A stretch of 64,000 bases of DNA from Prescottella soli (lineage in GTDB: Bacteria; Actinomycetota; Actinomycetes; Mycobacteriales; Mycobacteriaceae). The DNA lies in contig NZ_CP157276.1 in NCBI RefSeq assembly GCF_040024445.1, positions 1,240,001-1,304,000 on the forward strand, in the 5' to 3' direction. Made by a program: the position numbers and the translations under genes. This document shows, piece by piece, positions 26,086-34,446 of this stretch (position 1 is its first letter; the number at the start of each line of letters is the position of its first letter). The notes beneath the pieces are model-generated. The model was given only the letters and a program-made list of their open reading frames with translations, was not told the DNA's origin and made no database searches.

Positions 26086-26793
26086 ATGTTCACGAGCGCA
26101 TGGGAATACATCACCGACCCGGCGAACTGGCCGGGCCCGACCGGGATCGGCACCCGGATCCTGCAACACCTCTGGTACAGCCTGCTGGCCGTCGCCTGCG
26201 CGGCCGTCGTCGCGGTGCCCGCCGGGCTCGCGATCGGGCACTTCCGACGCGGCCAGATCGTGGTCGTGGGCGTCGTCAACGCGCTGCGGTCGCTGCCCAC
26301 CCTCGGCGTGCTGACGCTGCTGGTGCTGCTGCTCGGCCTGGGACTGGTGCCGCCCATCCTCGCGCTGGTCCTGCTGGCGATCCCGCCGCTGCTCGCCGGC
26401 ACGTACGCGGGCGTCGCGAACGTGGACCGGTCGGTGGTCGACGCCGCGGAGGCGATGGGCATGACGCCGCTGCAGGTGCTGTGCCGGGTCGAAATCCCCA
26501 ACGCGCTGCCGTTGATCCTCGGCGGCGTGCGCAGCGCGGCGCTGCAGGTGATCGCGACCGCGACGGTGGCGGCCTACGTGAACCTCGGCGGGCTCGGCCG
26601 CTACATCTTCGACGGCCTGGCGCTGCGCAGCTACGACCGCGTCCTCGTCGGTGCGATCCTCGTCGCCGCCCTCGCCCTGATCGTCGACGCGATCCTCGCG
26701 GCCGCCGTGTGGGCGTCGGTGCCCGGCACCGGACGCCTGCGCCGCCCCGTCGACGTCACTGCGCTGCGAGGAACTTCAGGATCCGATCGTTGA
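26086..26793 (+). CDS. proZ: compatible-solute ABC importer permease
   Basis: 235 residues, about five membrane helices. EAA-like loop: VVDAAEAMGMTPLQVLCRVE followed by I-P-N-A-L-P, paralogous to that of the preceding permease, so the channel is probably a ProW-ProZ heterodimer. ATG start one base after the proW stop (TGACATG). Its last 38 bases overlap the convergent hydrolase gene at 26756-27631. Confidence 0.9.
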   Translation: MFTSAWEYITDPANWPGPTGIGTRILQHLWYSLLAVACAAVVAVPAGLAIGHFRRGQIVVVGVVNALRSLPTLGVLTLLVLLLGLGLVPPILALVLLAIPPLLAGTYAGVANVDRSVVDAAEAMGMTPLQVLCRVEIPNALPLILGGVRSAALQVIATATVAAYVNLGGLGRYIFDGLALRSYDRVLVGAILVAALALIVDAILAAAVWASVPGTGRLRRPVDVTALRGTSGSDR

Positions 26794-27631
26794 CCTCCTG
26801 AGGCCGCTCCAGGTGCAGGAAATGGCCCGCATCCGCGACCTGGTGGAAGGCGCTCCCCTGCGACAACCCGGACGCGGCCACGACCGCCAGCCGGCGGTCG
26901 AGGCAGCCGTCGCGATCACCGTGCAGGTAGAGCGTCGGCGTGATCGGGCGTCGCATCTCCGCGCCGGCCCAGCGCCGGTAGCGCTGCGGTGGGCGCGGGA
27001 GGGGCCGAGTGTAGCTGCGGTAGTAGCCGATCACGGCGCGGCGGTGCGCCGGATCCGCGATCGCCTCGAGCACGGCCGGCAGGTCCTCGCCCGCGTCGTA
27101 GCCCGGTGACCAGTCCGCCCACAGGCGCGGCACCAACCGCCCCGCGCAGCGCTCGGGCAGGACCGGCAACTGGTTGAACAGGACGTACCAGCTGTTGCGC
27201 AGTTGGCGCGGCAGCACGCGCAGAACGGCCGGCGTCCGCAGGGACGGGAATGGCGGCACCGCGAGCGCGACGGCTGCCGTGAAGGGGTTCTCGGCGTGGG
27301 CGGCCAGTGCGTTCGCGGTGATCGCGCCCCAGTCGTGTCCGACCAGGACCGCGTCGGATCCGCCGCCCGAGAGGGCGTGGATCGCGGCGGCGTCGTCCAT
27401 CAGTGCGGCGACGTGCACGCTCCGGTCCGCCGGCACGGCCGAGGGCGCGTAGCCGCGGGTGAACGGCGCGATCACCCGCCATCCCTCGTCGGCCATCGCA
27501 GGACCGAGGTACCGCCAGGTGTGCGCGGTGTCCGGGAACCCGTGCAGGAGAACCGCCAGCCGGCCGGTCTCGGGCCCCCAGGTCAGCGCCCGCAATCGGA
27601 CCGTGTCGAGGTCCAGGGTGATCTCACGCAT
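26756..27631 (-). CDS. alpha/beta hydrolase, epoxide-hydrolase-like
   Basis: About 291 residues. Oxyanion-hole motif LLHGFPDTAHTW, nucleophile elbow GHDWGA (Asp nucleophile, as in epoxide hydrolases and haloalkane dehalogenases), acid in YLHGDRDGCLD and catalytic His in VADAGHFLHLERP. The Asp nucleophile with the H-G-F-P motif favours epoxide hydrolase. Two nearby ATGs exist (27640 and 27631); GGACAGG on the minus strand is better spaced for 27631. Its 3' end runs 38 bp into proZ on the opposite strand, leaving no room for separate terminators. Confidence 0.85.
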   Translation of the reverse strand: MREITLDLDTVRLRALTWGPETGRLAVLLHGFPDTAHTWRYLGPAMADEGWRVIAPFTRGYAPSAVPADRSVHVAALMDDAAAIHALSGGGSDAVLVGHDWGAITANALAAHAENPFTAAVALAVPPFPSLRTPAVLRVLPRQLRNSWYVLFNQLPVLPERCAGRLVPRLWADWSPGYDAGEDLPAVLEAIADPAHRRAVIGYYRSYTRPLPRPPQRYRRWAGAEMRRPITPTLYLHGDRDGCLDRRLAVVAASGLSQGSAFHQVADAGHFLHLERPQEVNDRILKFLAAQ

Positions 27632-27687
27632 GCGGACCATCCTGTCCGAGAACGCCGGGCGCGCACGGGAGATCGGCCGATGTCACG

Positions 27688-27725
27688 CAGCGGGGCCCCG
27701 TCGCTGATGCGACGGGGCCCCGCTG
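27688..27725 (-). terminator. terminator after malic enzyme
   Basis: Perfect 17-bp stem (27688-27704 with 27709-27725; core AGCGGGGCCCCGTCGC) and loop TGAT. It lies 19 bp beyond the stop of the malic enzyme gene on the minus strand; no strong T-run. Confidence 0.85.
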
Positions 27726-27744
27726 ACGAGTTGCTGTCCTACGG

Positions 27745-28935
<1,191 letters not shown>

Positions 28936-29317
28936 GATGACACTCCTCTTGAGGCCAGACTCACTCGGGTCCTGGTTACTGAGAAGTAACCGGGTCGGCA
29001 GGGATGAAATACGACACGGCACTTCGAACACAGGATTGATCAGTTGCAACTACCGGGGCGCGCGATCTGCTGCACTACTGCCGGAGCGTGATGGCGCCGG
29101 GCGGGGTGAGCCCTGGCACAAGTTCTGCCACCTTCCAAACCTCCTGCGAAGGGCGGTAGCACCCACGCGAGAGTGCCGTAATTCTGCACCATCGACTGGC
29201 AGGAATCAAATCCTCCGGATCGATCGAAATCTCACCGAAACCGGCATCTACCTGTGAGGATGCGCGTGACGGTCCGAATGTGACCCGAACCGCCGGCCCG
29301 TTCCGATCAGCGGGAGG
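28936..29317. other. 382-bp intergenic region upstream of malic enzyme
   Basis: No plausible gene on either strand. It should hold the malic enzyme promoter (minus strand). Visible elements are the inverted repeat at 28974-28991 and a 10-bp palindrome AGTTGCAACT at 29042-29051. I could not settle a -35/-10 pair, and 29052-29317 shows nothing I recognise. Confidence 0.6.
28974..28991. promoter_or_regulatory. operator-like inverted repeat upstream of malic enzyme
   Basis: GGTTACTGAGAAGTAACC: perfect 7-bp arms around GAGA, 39-56 bases before the malic enzyme start codon, in the expected 5' leader/promoter. Suits a homodimeric repressor; the protein is unknown. Confidence 0.5.
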
Positions 29318-29641
29318 TCACATCCACCACTGCGTCCACAGCAACAGCCCGGTAACCACCAGAACCGGGGCCGATGCGAGCACGGCACCGGCCCCGCGGC
29401 GGCGATCCGCGAGCACCTGAGCCGCCACGACGACGACGCTCGCCACCACGTGCGCGGCGACCGATTCGCGCCCCGGCCCCGGGAAGTCCCGGTTTGACGC
29501 CAGGTATGCGACGCCGACGACGACGAGGGTGAGCACCACGACCCCGCCGGCGACGACACCCGAGAGCCCCCGCAGCACCCGCACCGCCCACAGGTCCGAC
29601 GACCGCCGGCGCCGCTGGTCGCCGAAGCCGTCGAGGCTCAC
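29318..29641 (-). CDS. small membrane protein of unknown function
   Basis: 107 residues with three predicted membrane helices: GLSGVVAGGVVVLTLVVVGV, HVVASVVVVAAQVLA and ASAPVLVVTGLLLWTQWW. A charged N-terminus precedes them (DQRRRRSSD). GTG start overlaps the stop of the PHP-domain gene (GTGA, four bases), so it is translationally coupled to it. I do not recognise the family. Coupling hints at a role linked to the PHP phosphoesterase, but there is no other clue. Confidence 0.72.
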   Translation of the reverse strand: MSLDGFGDQRRRRSSDLWAVRVLRGLSGVVAGGVVVLTLVVVGVAYLASNRDFPGPGRESVAAHVVASVVVVAAQVLADRRRGAGAVLASAPVLVVTGLLLWTQWWM

Positions 29642-30531
29642 CGACCGGCTCCGCGGGTGACGACGTCGCCGCTAGGCTGCCCCGACAGCACCGGTACCCC
29701 GGACGCGCGCGCCACGAGCGCCTCGAACGCCTCGGGGGCGGTGGTGTGCCGGCCGAGTTCGATCGTCTTGTTCGAGCCGTGGTAGTCCGACGACCCGGTG
29801 GCGATCAGGCCCAGTTCGGCGGCGAGCGACCGCAGGAGTGCGACGTCGTGCGCGCCGTGGTCGGGGTGATCGACCTCGAGACCGCCGAGGCCGTGGTCCG
29901 CGAGTTCGCGAATGTGGTCGAGCGACAGCAGCCGTCCGCGCGTGCGGGCCCGAGCGTGCGCGATCACGCTGACCCCGCCCGCGGCGGCGACCATCTCGAC
30001 ACCGCGCTCGAGCGGGGTGTCCGCCTTCTCGACGTAGTAGGGGCTGCGGGTCGACAGGAGGTCGGTGAACGCCTCCCCCACGCTCTCCACGACGCCCGCG
30101 TGGACGAGCGCCCGCGCCAGGTGCGGACGGCCCACCGCCGGGCCCGCCTCGGCCATCACCGCGTCGGGGTCGATCGGCAGCCCGTCCTCGGCCATCAGCG
30201 TCGCCATCGCCCGCAACCGAGCGACCCGTTCGCCGCGCAATCGCTCACGCTCGGCGGCGAACTCGCGTGAGGTCGGGTCGAACAGGTAGGCCAGCAGGTG
30301 GACGGCCACCGGGCGCCCGTCCTCGCCACGTCCCTCGCACGACATCTCCATGCCCCGCACCAACTGCAGCCCCGCGGGCAGCGCCGCGGCCGCCTCGCCC
30401 CAGCCGGCGGTGGTGTCGTGGTCGGTGATCGCGAGCACGTCGACCCCCGCGTCGGCCGCCGCCCGCACCAGTTCGGCGGGCGTGTCCGTGCCGTCTGACG
30501 CGGTCGAGTGGGTGTGGAGATCGATACGCAC
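29638..30531 (-). CDS. PHP domain phosphoesterase (YciV/RNase AM-like)
   Basis: 297 residues. The first PHP motif is at the very N-terminus (RIDLHTHSTASDGTDTP), the second is AITDHDTTAGW, and later metal ligands appear in VSVIAHARARTRG, GLEVDHPDHG and TGSSDYHGSN. This pattern belongs to the trinuclear-metal PHP family that includes 3',5'-nucleotide bisphosphate phosphatase and 5'-3' RNase AM (YciV/TrpH). Likely role: nucleotide or RNA end processing. Start GTG at 30531 places the H-x-H motif at residue 6, usual for the family. Downstream small membrane gene is coupled. Confidence 0.87.
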   Translation of the reverse strand: MRIDLHTHSTASDGTDTPAELVRAAADAGVDVLAITDHDTTAGWGEAAAALPAGLQLVRGMEMSCEGRGEDGRPVAVHLLAYLFDPTSREFAAERERLRGERVARLRAMATLMAEDGLPIDPDAVMAEAGPAVGRPHLARALVHAGVVESVGEAFTDLLSTRSPYYVEKADTPLERGVEMVAAAGGVSVIAHARARTRGRLLSLDHIRELADHGLGGLEVDHPDHGAHDVALLRSLAAELGLIATGSSDYHGSNKTIELGRHTTAPEAFEALVARASGVPVLSGQPSGDVVTRGAGR

Positions 30532-30566
30532 CGGTCCAGTGTCTCAGGTCCGGAAGCGTTGTCCTG

Positions 30567-31172
30567 TCAGAGCGCCGCGGCCCCGCGGTTCGGGTCGCGG
30601 ACGTCGATGCCGGCCTCGGCCCAGGCCTCCCGGAGAGCGGCTGCACCGCGCAGGCGCACCCACGCCGCCTCGGTGCCGGTCAGCGGCGCCACCTCGAGGA
30701 ACTGGACCGGATCCAGCGGCTCGGGCAGGACGAGGTCGGGGATGTCGCTCGGACCGAGCAGCACCGCGGTGAACGGCACTCCCTTCCACAGCGGCTCGCC
30801 CAGGTCGATCAGCCCGTCCGGGCGCAGCACCACCCCTTCGACGGACGGCGCGGCGGCGAGGACCGCGAGGGTCTTGTGCACGCCGGACGCCACACCGGCA
30901 CCGCCCGCGAGGCTCAGCACCAGTTCGGCGCGCGGGCCGCGCGTGGGGTCGGCGATCATCTCGCTGGGATCGCCCATCGGGTGCCGCGAGCACCCCAGGG
31001 TCGCGTATCGGACCGGAGCGTCGCCGTCCCCCGGGTACCGGAGGACGTCGACGGGCTCGACACCGAGAAACGTCACCGATGCCACCGAGGGCTCCGTCGG
31101 CTCGGCTGCTTCGGGTCCCCCGATGTGCCGGTCGAGATGGGCGCGGACGGCCGAGACAACGCTGTCAGTCAC
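30567..31172 (-). CDS. suppressor-of-fused (SUFU) domain-like protein
   Basis: 201 residues, begins VTDSVVSAVRAHLDRHIG. Conserved blocks VTFLGVEPVDVLRYPGD, VRYATLGCSRHPMGDPSEM, PRAELVLSLAGG and FTAVLLGPSDIPDLVLP match what is annotated in actinobacteria as suppressor-of-fused domain proteins, homologous to an animal Hedgehog-pathway regulator; bacterial function is unknown, though some relatives act in toxin-immunity loci. No toxin gene is next to it here. GTG at 31172 chosen because sequence upstream in frame is Arg/Pro-rich shadow. No membrane or signal segment. It lies 35 bp upstream of the PHP gene on the same strand. Confidence 0.78.
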   Translation of the reverse strand: MTDSVVSAVRAHLDRHIGGPEAAEPTEPSVASVTFLGVEPVDVLRYPGDGDAPVRYATLGCSRHPMGDPSEMIADPTRGPRAELVLSLAGGAGVASGVHKTLAVLAAAPSVEGVVLRPDGLIDLGEPLWKGVPFTAVLLGPSDIPDLVLPEPLDPVQFLEVAPLTGTEAAWVRLRGAAALREAWAEAGIDVRDPNRGAAAL

Positions 31173-31339
31173 ACGTTCATCTAACACCCGCGCCGGGCGG
31201 GCCCGATCACGGCTGTCGAGCCGACCTCCTCGCGCGTCCGGCCGACCGACGGGTGACGTCGAACACCCATGGGCGCGAGCCGATTCGGCGGTCTTCCCGC
31301 CCACAGGGAGAGCGATTGGACATACCGGCACGGACCCAC

Positions 31340-31353
31340 TAGCTAATGAGCTA
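31340..31353. promoter_or_regulatory. palindrome upstream of the MFS exporter
   Basis: TAGCTAATGAGCTA: 5-bp perfect arms around AATG, about 75-90 bases before the MFS start, next to a second AT-rich element (CCAATTGACC). In a 70% G+C region an AT-rich palindrome in a promoter suggests a MarR/TetR-type operator. No adjacent regulator gene. Confidence 0.4.
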
Positions 31354-31428
31354 ACCAATTGACCGATTTCTTGCACCATCCCTTGCTCATCTTTGCTCGA
31401 CTTCTGACCAGAGTTCCCGGGAGCCCAC

Positions 31429-32913
31429 TTGTCTCGTCCCGCACAGGCCTCGGCATCGCTGCTGACGGCCACGCTGTGCTTCGTCATCCTCGTCGTATCG
31501 ACCCAGCAGACCATCGTGATGCCGCTGTCCTCCGTCATCGGCCACCAACTGGACATCGGCACCACCGCCATCGGGTGGACCATCAGCTCCGGATTCCTCG
31601 CCGCCGCCGTCATGACCCCCGTCGCGGGGCGTATGGCCGACCTGCGGCGCAAACGCACCGTTCTGCTGGGCGTGTTGACGATCATGCTCGCCGGGTCGGT
31701 CCTCGCGGCCGTCACCGAGTCGTTGCCGCTGTTGCTCCTCGCGCGGGTGCTGCAGGGTGTCTCGTTCGCCGCCTTCCCCGTCAGCCTGGCGATTCTGCGG
31801 GACGAACTGCCGCCGCGCCGGCTGGCGTCGGCGATGGGATTGCTGTCCGGCACGCTGGGTTTCGGCGGTGGCGTCGGCATGGTGCTGACCGGACTGGTGG
31901 TGCCCGCCGGCGCCGACTACCGGCGGGCGTTCTGGCTCGCGACCGCGCTCACCGTCATCGCCGTCGTGGCCGTGATCGCGGTCGTGCCCTCCCGCCCCAA
32001 TCCCGCACCGGGCCGGGTCGACTGGACCGGTGCCGTGTTGCTGGGCGCGGGGCTGGTGCTGATCCTGTTGCCGCTGTCCGAGGGCGGGAGCTGGGGTTGG
32101 GCGTCGCCCCGGACGATCGGGTGCGCGGTCGCCGGGATCGTCGTCCTCGCGGGCTGGTTCGCGTTCGAGCGCCGCATCGCCCAGCCACTCGTGCCGACCG
32201 AGATGCTCACCCGCCGGCCCGTCGTCTGCACGCACCTCGCCGGGCTGCTCGTCGGGGCCGGAATGTTCGTCAACATCACGGCCCTCACCTACTTCGTGCA
32301 GACGACACGAGCGGCGACCGGGTACGGCTTCGACGCCGGCCCGATGCAGGCCGGTCTGGTCTACATCCTGCCGGGCGCCACGATCGGCGTCGTCGTGTCG
32401 ATCTGCAGCGGCACCCTCATCAACCGCTTCGGCGCCCGGGCGGTCATGGCCGCGTCCGGTGTGCTGGGCGTGATCGGGTTCTGCTCCCTGATCGTTGCCC
32501 ACGACACCACGTGGCAGGTGATCGGAGGATCGATGGTGGCGTCGGCGTTCACCAGCCTCGGGTACGCCGCGATGCCGGCGCTCCTGGTCGCCGAGGTGGA
32601 CCGGGACCAGACGGGCGTCGCGAACAGCGTGAACTCGATCGCCCGGACCGCCGGCAGTTCGGTCGCCAGCGCGTTGCTGGCGACGCTGCTCGCGGCCCTC
32701 ACGATCGGCGACACCGCGTACGCCCGGGTCGACGCGTACCTCGTCGCGTTCGGGTTCGGCGCGGTGTGCGCGGCCGTGTCGCCGCTACTGGTGTTCATCG
32801 GTACGTCGGGACGACACCGCACCGGTGAGCCGGACGAGCCGGATCAGAGCGCGAGCTTGGCCAGCATGTCCCGCGCCGACTCGGCCGTCTTGGGATCGCA
32901 GAGCACGTCGTAG
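31429..32913 (+). CDS. MFS drug exporter (DHA2/14-helix type)
   Basis: 494 residues with about 14 hydrophobic segments. The A-motif loop reads GRMADLRRKRTVLLG (standard G-x-x-x-D-R-x-G-R-R/K); LLARVLQGVSFAAFPV and the motif-C-like LSGTLGFGGGVGMVL follow, marking a proton-driven antiporter. Start is TTG at 31429, preceded by GGGAG at five bases; no better ATG/GTG precedes the first helix. The last 70 bases overlap the convergent stress-protein gene, and the hydrophilic C-terminal 40 residues are encoded there. Substrate unknown; multidrug or metabolite export is the family norm. Confidence 0.9.
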   Translation: MSRPAQASASLLTATLCFVILVVSTQQTIVMPLSSVIGHQLDIGTTAIGWTISSGFLAAAVMTPVAGRMADLRRKRTVLLGVLTIMLAGSVLAAVTESLPLLLLARVLQGVSFAAFPVSLAILRDELPPRRLASAMGLLSGTLGFGGGVGMVLTGLVVPAGADYRRAFWLATALTVIAVVAVIAVVPSRPNPAPGRVDWTGAVLLGAGLVLILLPLSEGGSWGWASPRTIGCAVAGIVVLAGWFAFERRIAQPLVPTEMLTRRPVVCTHLAGLLVGAGMFVNITALTYFVQTTRAATGYGFDAGPMQAGLVYILPGATIGVVVSICSGTLINRFGARAVMAASGVLGVIGFCSLIVAHDTTWQVIGGSMVASAFTSLGYAAMPALLVAEVDRDQTGVANSVNSIARTAGSSVASALLATLLAALTIGDTAYARVDAYLVAFGFGAVCAAVSPLLVFIGTSGRHRTGEPDEPDQSASLASMSRADSAVLGSQSTS

Positions 32914-33332
32914 CGGCCGGCCACCAACTGCATCGTGGACGAGAAGTCACGTGTACCACGGGCGGCCGCGTACGGGATCGTCGTGGAGATCAGGCCGAAG
33001 ATGATGCCGCCGAAGATGCCGACGAGCAGCGGGCCGAGGAATCCGCCCGTGAAGATGCCGAGCAGCAGACCGAAGAACACACCGAGCCAGGCACCCGAAA
33101 CAATTCCGCCGCCAATGACTTTGGCCCACGTGAGGCGCCCCAGGACACGCTCGACCTGCATGAGGTCGACGCCGACGATCGTCACGTCCTCGACCGAGAA
33201 CTGTTGGTCCGACAGGTAGTCCACGGCGCGCTGCGCCTCGGCGTAGGTCGGGTACGAACCGATCGGCCACCCGGTGGGCGGCGTCGGCAGCCCCCGCCCG
33301 GCGCGGTTCGGCTGTGAGAGTGGATTCGTCAT
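32844..33332 (-). CDS. general-stress-protein-17M-type membrane protein
   Basis: 162 residues. N-terminal part (PTGWPIGSYPTYAEAQRAVD, then Y-L-S-D-Q-Q-F-S-V-E-D-V) is the Gsp17M-like fold found on bacterial stress proteins; a double glycine-rich membrane hairpin follows (GIVSGAWLGVFFGLLLGIF and FLGPLLVGIFGGIIFGLIS), then a short cytoplasmic end. Counterpart of the M. tuberculosis Rv1234-type protein and in the same neighbourhood. ATG at 33332 selected because further upstream reading lacks similarity. 5' leader contains a long inverted repeat. Overlaps the MFS gene tail by 70 bp. Confidence 0.85.
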   Translation of the reverse strand: MTNPLSQPNRAGRGLPTPPTGWPIGSYPTYAEAQRAVDYLSDQQFSVEDVTIVGVDLMQVERVLGRLTWAKVIGGGIVSGAWLGVFFGLLLGIFTGGFLGPLLVGIFGGIIFGLISTTIPYAAARGTRDFSSTMQLVAGRYDVLCDPKTAESARDMLAKLAL

Positions 33333-33349
33333 CGTCTTCGTCTCTCTTT

Positions 33350-33418
33350 GCTCGGGGCGTGCGATATGTCCGGTTCTACCGATCTCCGGCCCGCATATCA
33401 ATTGTGCCCGCCCCGAGC
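33350..33418. repeat. inverted repeat in the leader of the stress-protein gene
   Basis: GCTCGGGGCG (33350-33359) pairs with CGCCCCGAGC (33409-33418); inside, GATATG (33362-33367) pairs with CATATC and CCGG with CCGG. On the minus strand TTGATA, 17 bases, TAGAAC could be a promoter inside the structure. Might be a terminator for the upstream lyase gene or an RNA leader. Confidence 0.4.
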
Positions 33419-33427
33419 CGAGCTCGC

Positions 33428-34390
33428 CTACCGGTTCGCAGGCGGCGTGAACGACGTCGTCCGGGTCATCCCGGCGGCCCGCCCCTTCGCGGAGATCACC
33501 AGCGCCATCTTGCGGCTCGCCTCGTCGATCATCTCGTCACCGAGCATCACCGCGCCGCGGGCACCGCCCGCCGCGGACGTGTGGAACTGGTAGGCGTCGA
33601 GGATCATCTCGGCCTGGTCGTAGTCCTCCTGGCGGGGGCTGAACACCTCGTTGGCCGCCTCGATCTGGGTGGGATGCAGCACCCACTTGCCGTCGAACCC
33701 GAGCGCGGCGGTGCGCTGAGCCGAGCGGCGAAACGCGTCCACGTCGCGGATCTGCAGGTAGGGGCCGTCGATGGCCTGCAGGTCGTGGGCCCGCGCCGCC
33801 ATCAGGATCGTCATCAGGATGTGGTGGTAGGCGTCGCCCCGGTCGTAGCCCTCGGGTTGCTCGCCGACGACCAGCGTGCGCATGTTGATGCTGGCCATGA
33901 AGTCCGCCGGACCGAACACCAGGGTCTGCACGCGGGGGCTCGCGGTCGCGATGGCGTTGATGTTCGTCAGGCCGATCGCGTTCTCGATCTGCGGTTCGAT
34001 GCCGATCCGCCCCACCTCGAGTCCGTTGGCCTTCTCGATCTGCGTCAGCAGGAGGTCGAGGGCCTGAACGTGACTGGCGTCGGGGACCTTCGGCAGCAGG
34101 ATCGCGTCGAGGTTCGCACCCGCCCCGCCCACCACGGTCGCGACGTCGGCGTGCGTCCATTCGGTGGTCCAGTCGTTGACCCGCACGACCTTGATCTGGT
34201 CGCCCCAGCCGTCCTCGTTGAGGGCCTCCACGATCCGAACCCGCGCCTCGGCCTTCGCGATCGGCGCGACGGCGTCCTCGAGGTCGAGGAAGATCTCGTC
34301 GGCGGGGAGACCCTTCGCCTTGTCGATCATCTTGCGGCTCGAACCGGGGACGGCCAGAACCGAACGACGTGGCCGGAAGCGGGAAGTCAT
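33428..34390 (-). CDS. HpcH/HpaI-type aldolase, CitE-like lyase
   Basis: 320 residues. It contains RRSVLAVPGSSRKMIDKAKG at the N-terminus, EIFLDLEDAVAP (acidic metal/substrate site), KVVRVNDW, ILLPKVPDASHV, IEPQIENAIG, VFGPADFMASI and GKWVLHPTQIEAANEVF. This is the TIM-barrel CitE/malyl-CoA lyase fold with the catalytic Arg and Mg-binding Glu/Asp intact, so a lyase or thioesterase acting on short acyl-CoA (malyl-, citramalyl-CoA) is likely. No citrate lyase alpha or acyl-carrier subunit is nearby, consistent with a stand-alone enzyme. ATG at 34390. Confidence 0.87.
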   Translation of the reverse strand: MTSRFRPRRSVLAVPGSSRKMIDKAKGLPADEIFLDLEDAVAPIAKAEARVRIVEALNEDGWGDQIKVVRVNDWTTEWTHADVATVVGGAGANLDAILLPKVPDASHVQALDLLLTQIEKANGLEVGRIGIEPQIENAIGLTNINAIATASPRVQTLVFGPADFMASINMRTLVVGEQPEGYDRGDAYHHILMTILMAARAHDLQAIDGPYLQIRDVDAFRRSAQRTAALGFDGKWVLHPTQIEAANEVFSPRQEDYDQAEMILDAYQFHTSAAGGARGAVMLGDEMIDEASRKMALVISAKGRAAGMTRTTSFTPPANR

Positions 34391-34433
34391 GGCCGACGGG
34401 CCCTCCGAATTCAGTGATCAGCAAGCAAGGATT

Positions 34434-34446
34434 TAGCCTTTTCATC
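34434..34446 (+). promoter_or_regulatory. leaderless promoter -10 (TAGCCT) of the MgtE_N/CBS gene
   Basis: TAGCCT at 34434-34439, seven bases, then ATG 34447. No SD sequence. Confidence 0.55.

Noticed and set aside
28936-29049. N-terminal extension of malic enzyme to 29049
   Set aside because: Covers the operator-like repeat and the AAGAGGAG ribosome site; family N-terminus begins after GTG 28935.
30567-31880. 437-residue reading of the suppressor-of-fused-like gene
   Set aside because: Sequence before the GTG at 31172 is Arg/Pro/Ser-rich, overlaps the MFS promoter and its gene start, and has no domain; only the 201-residue part is protein-like.
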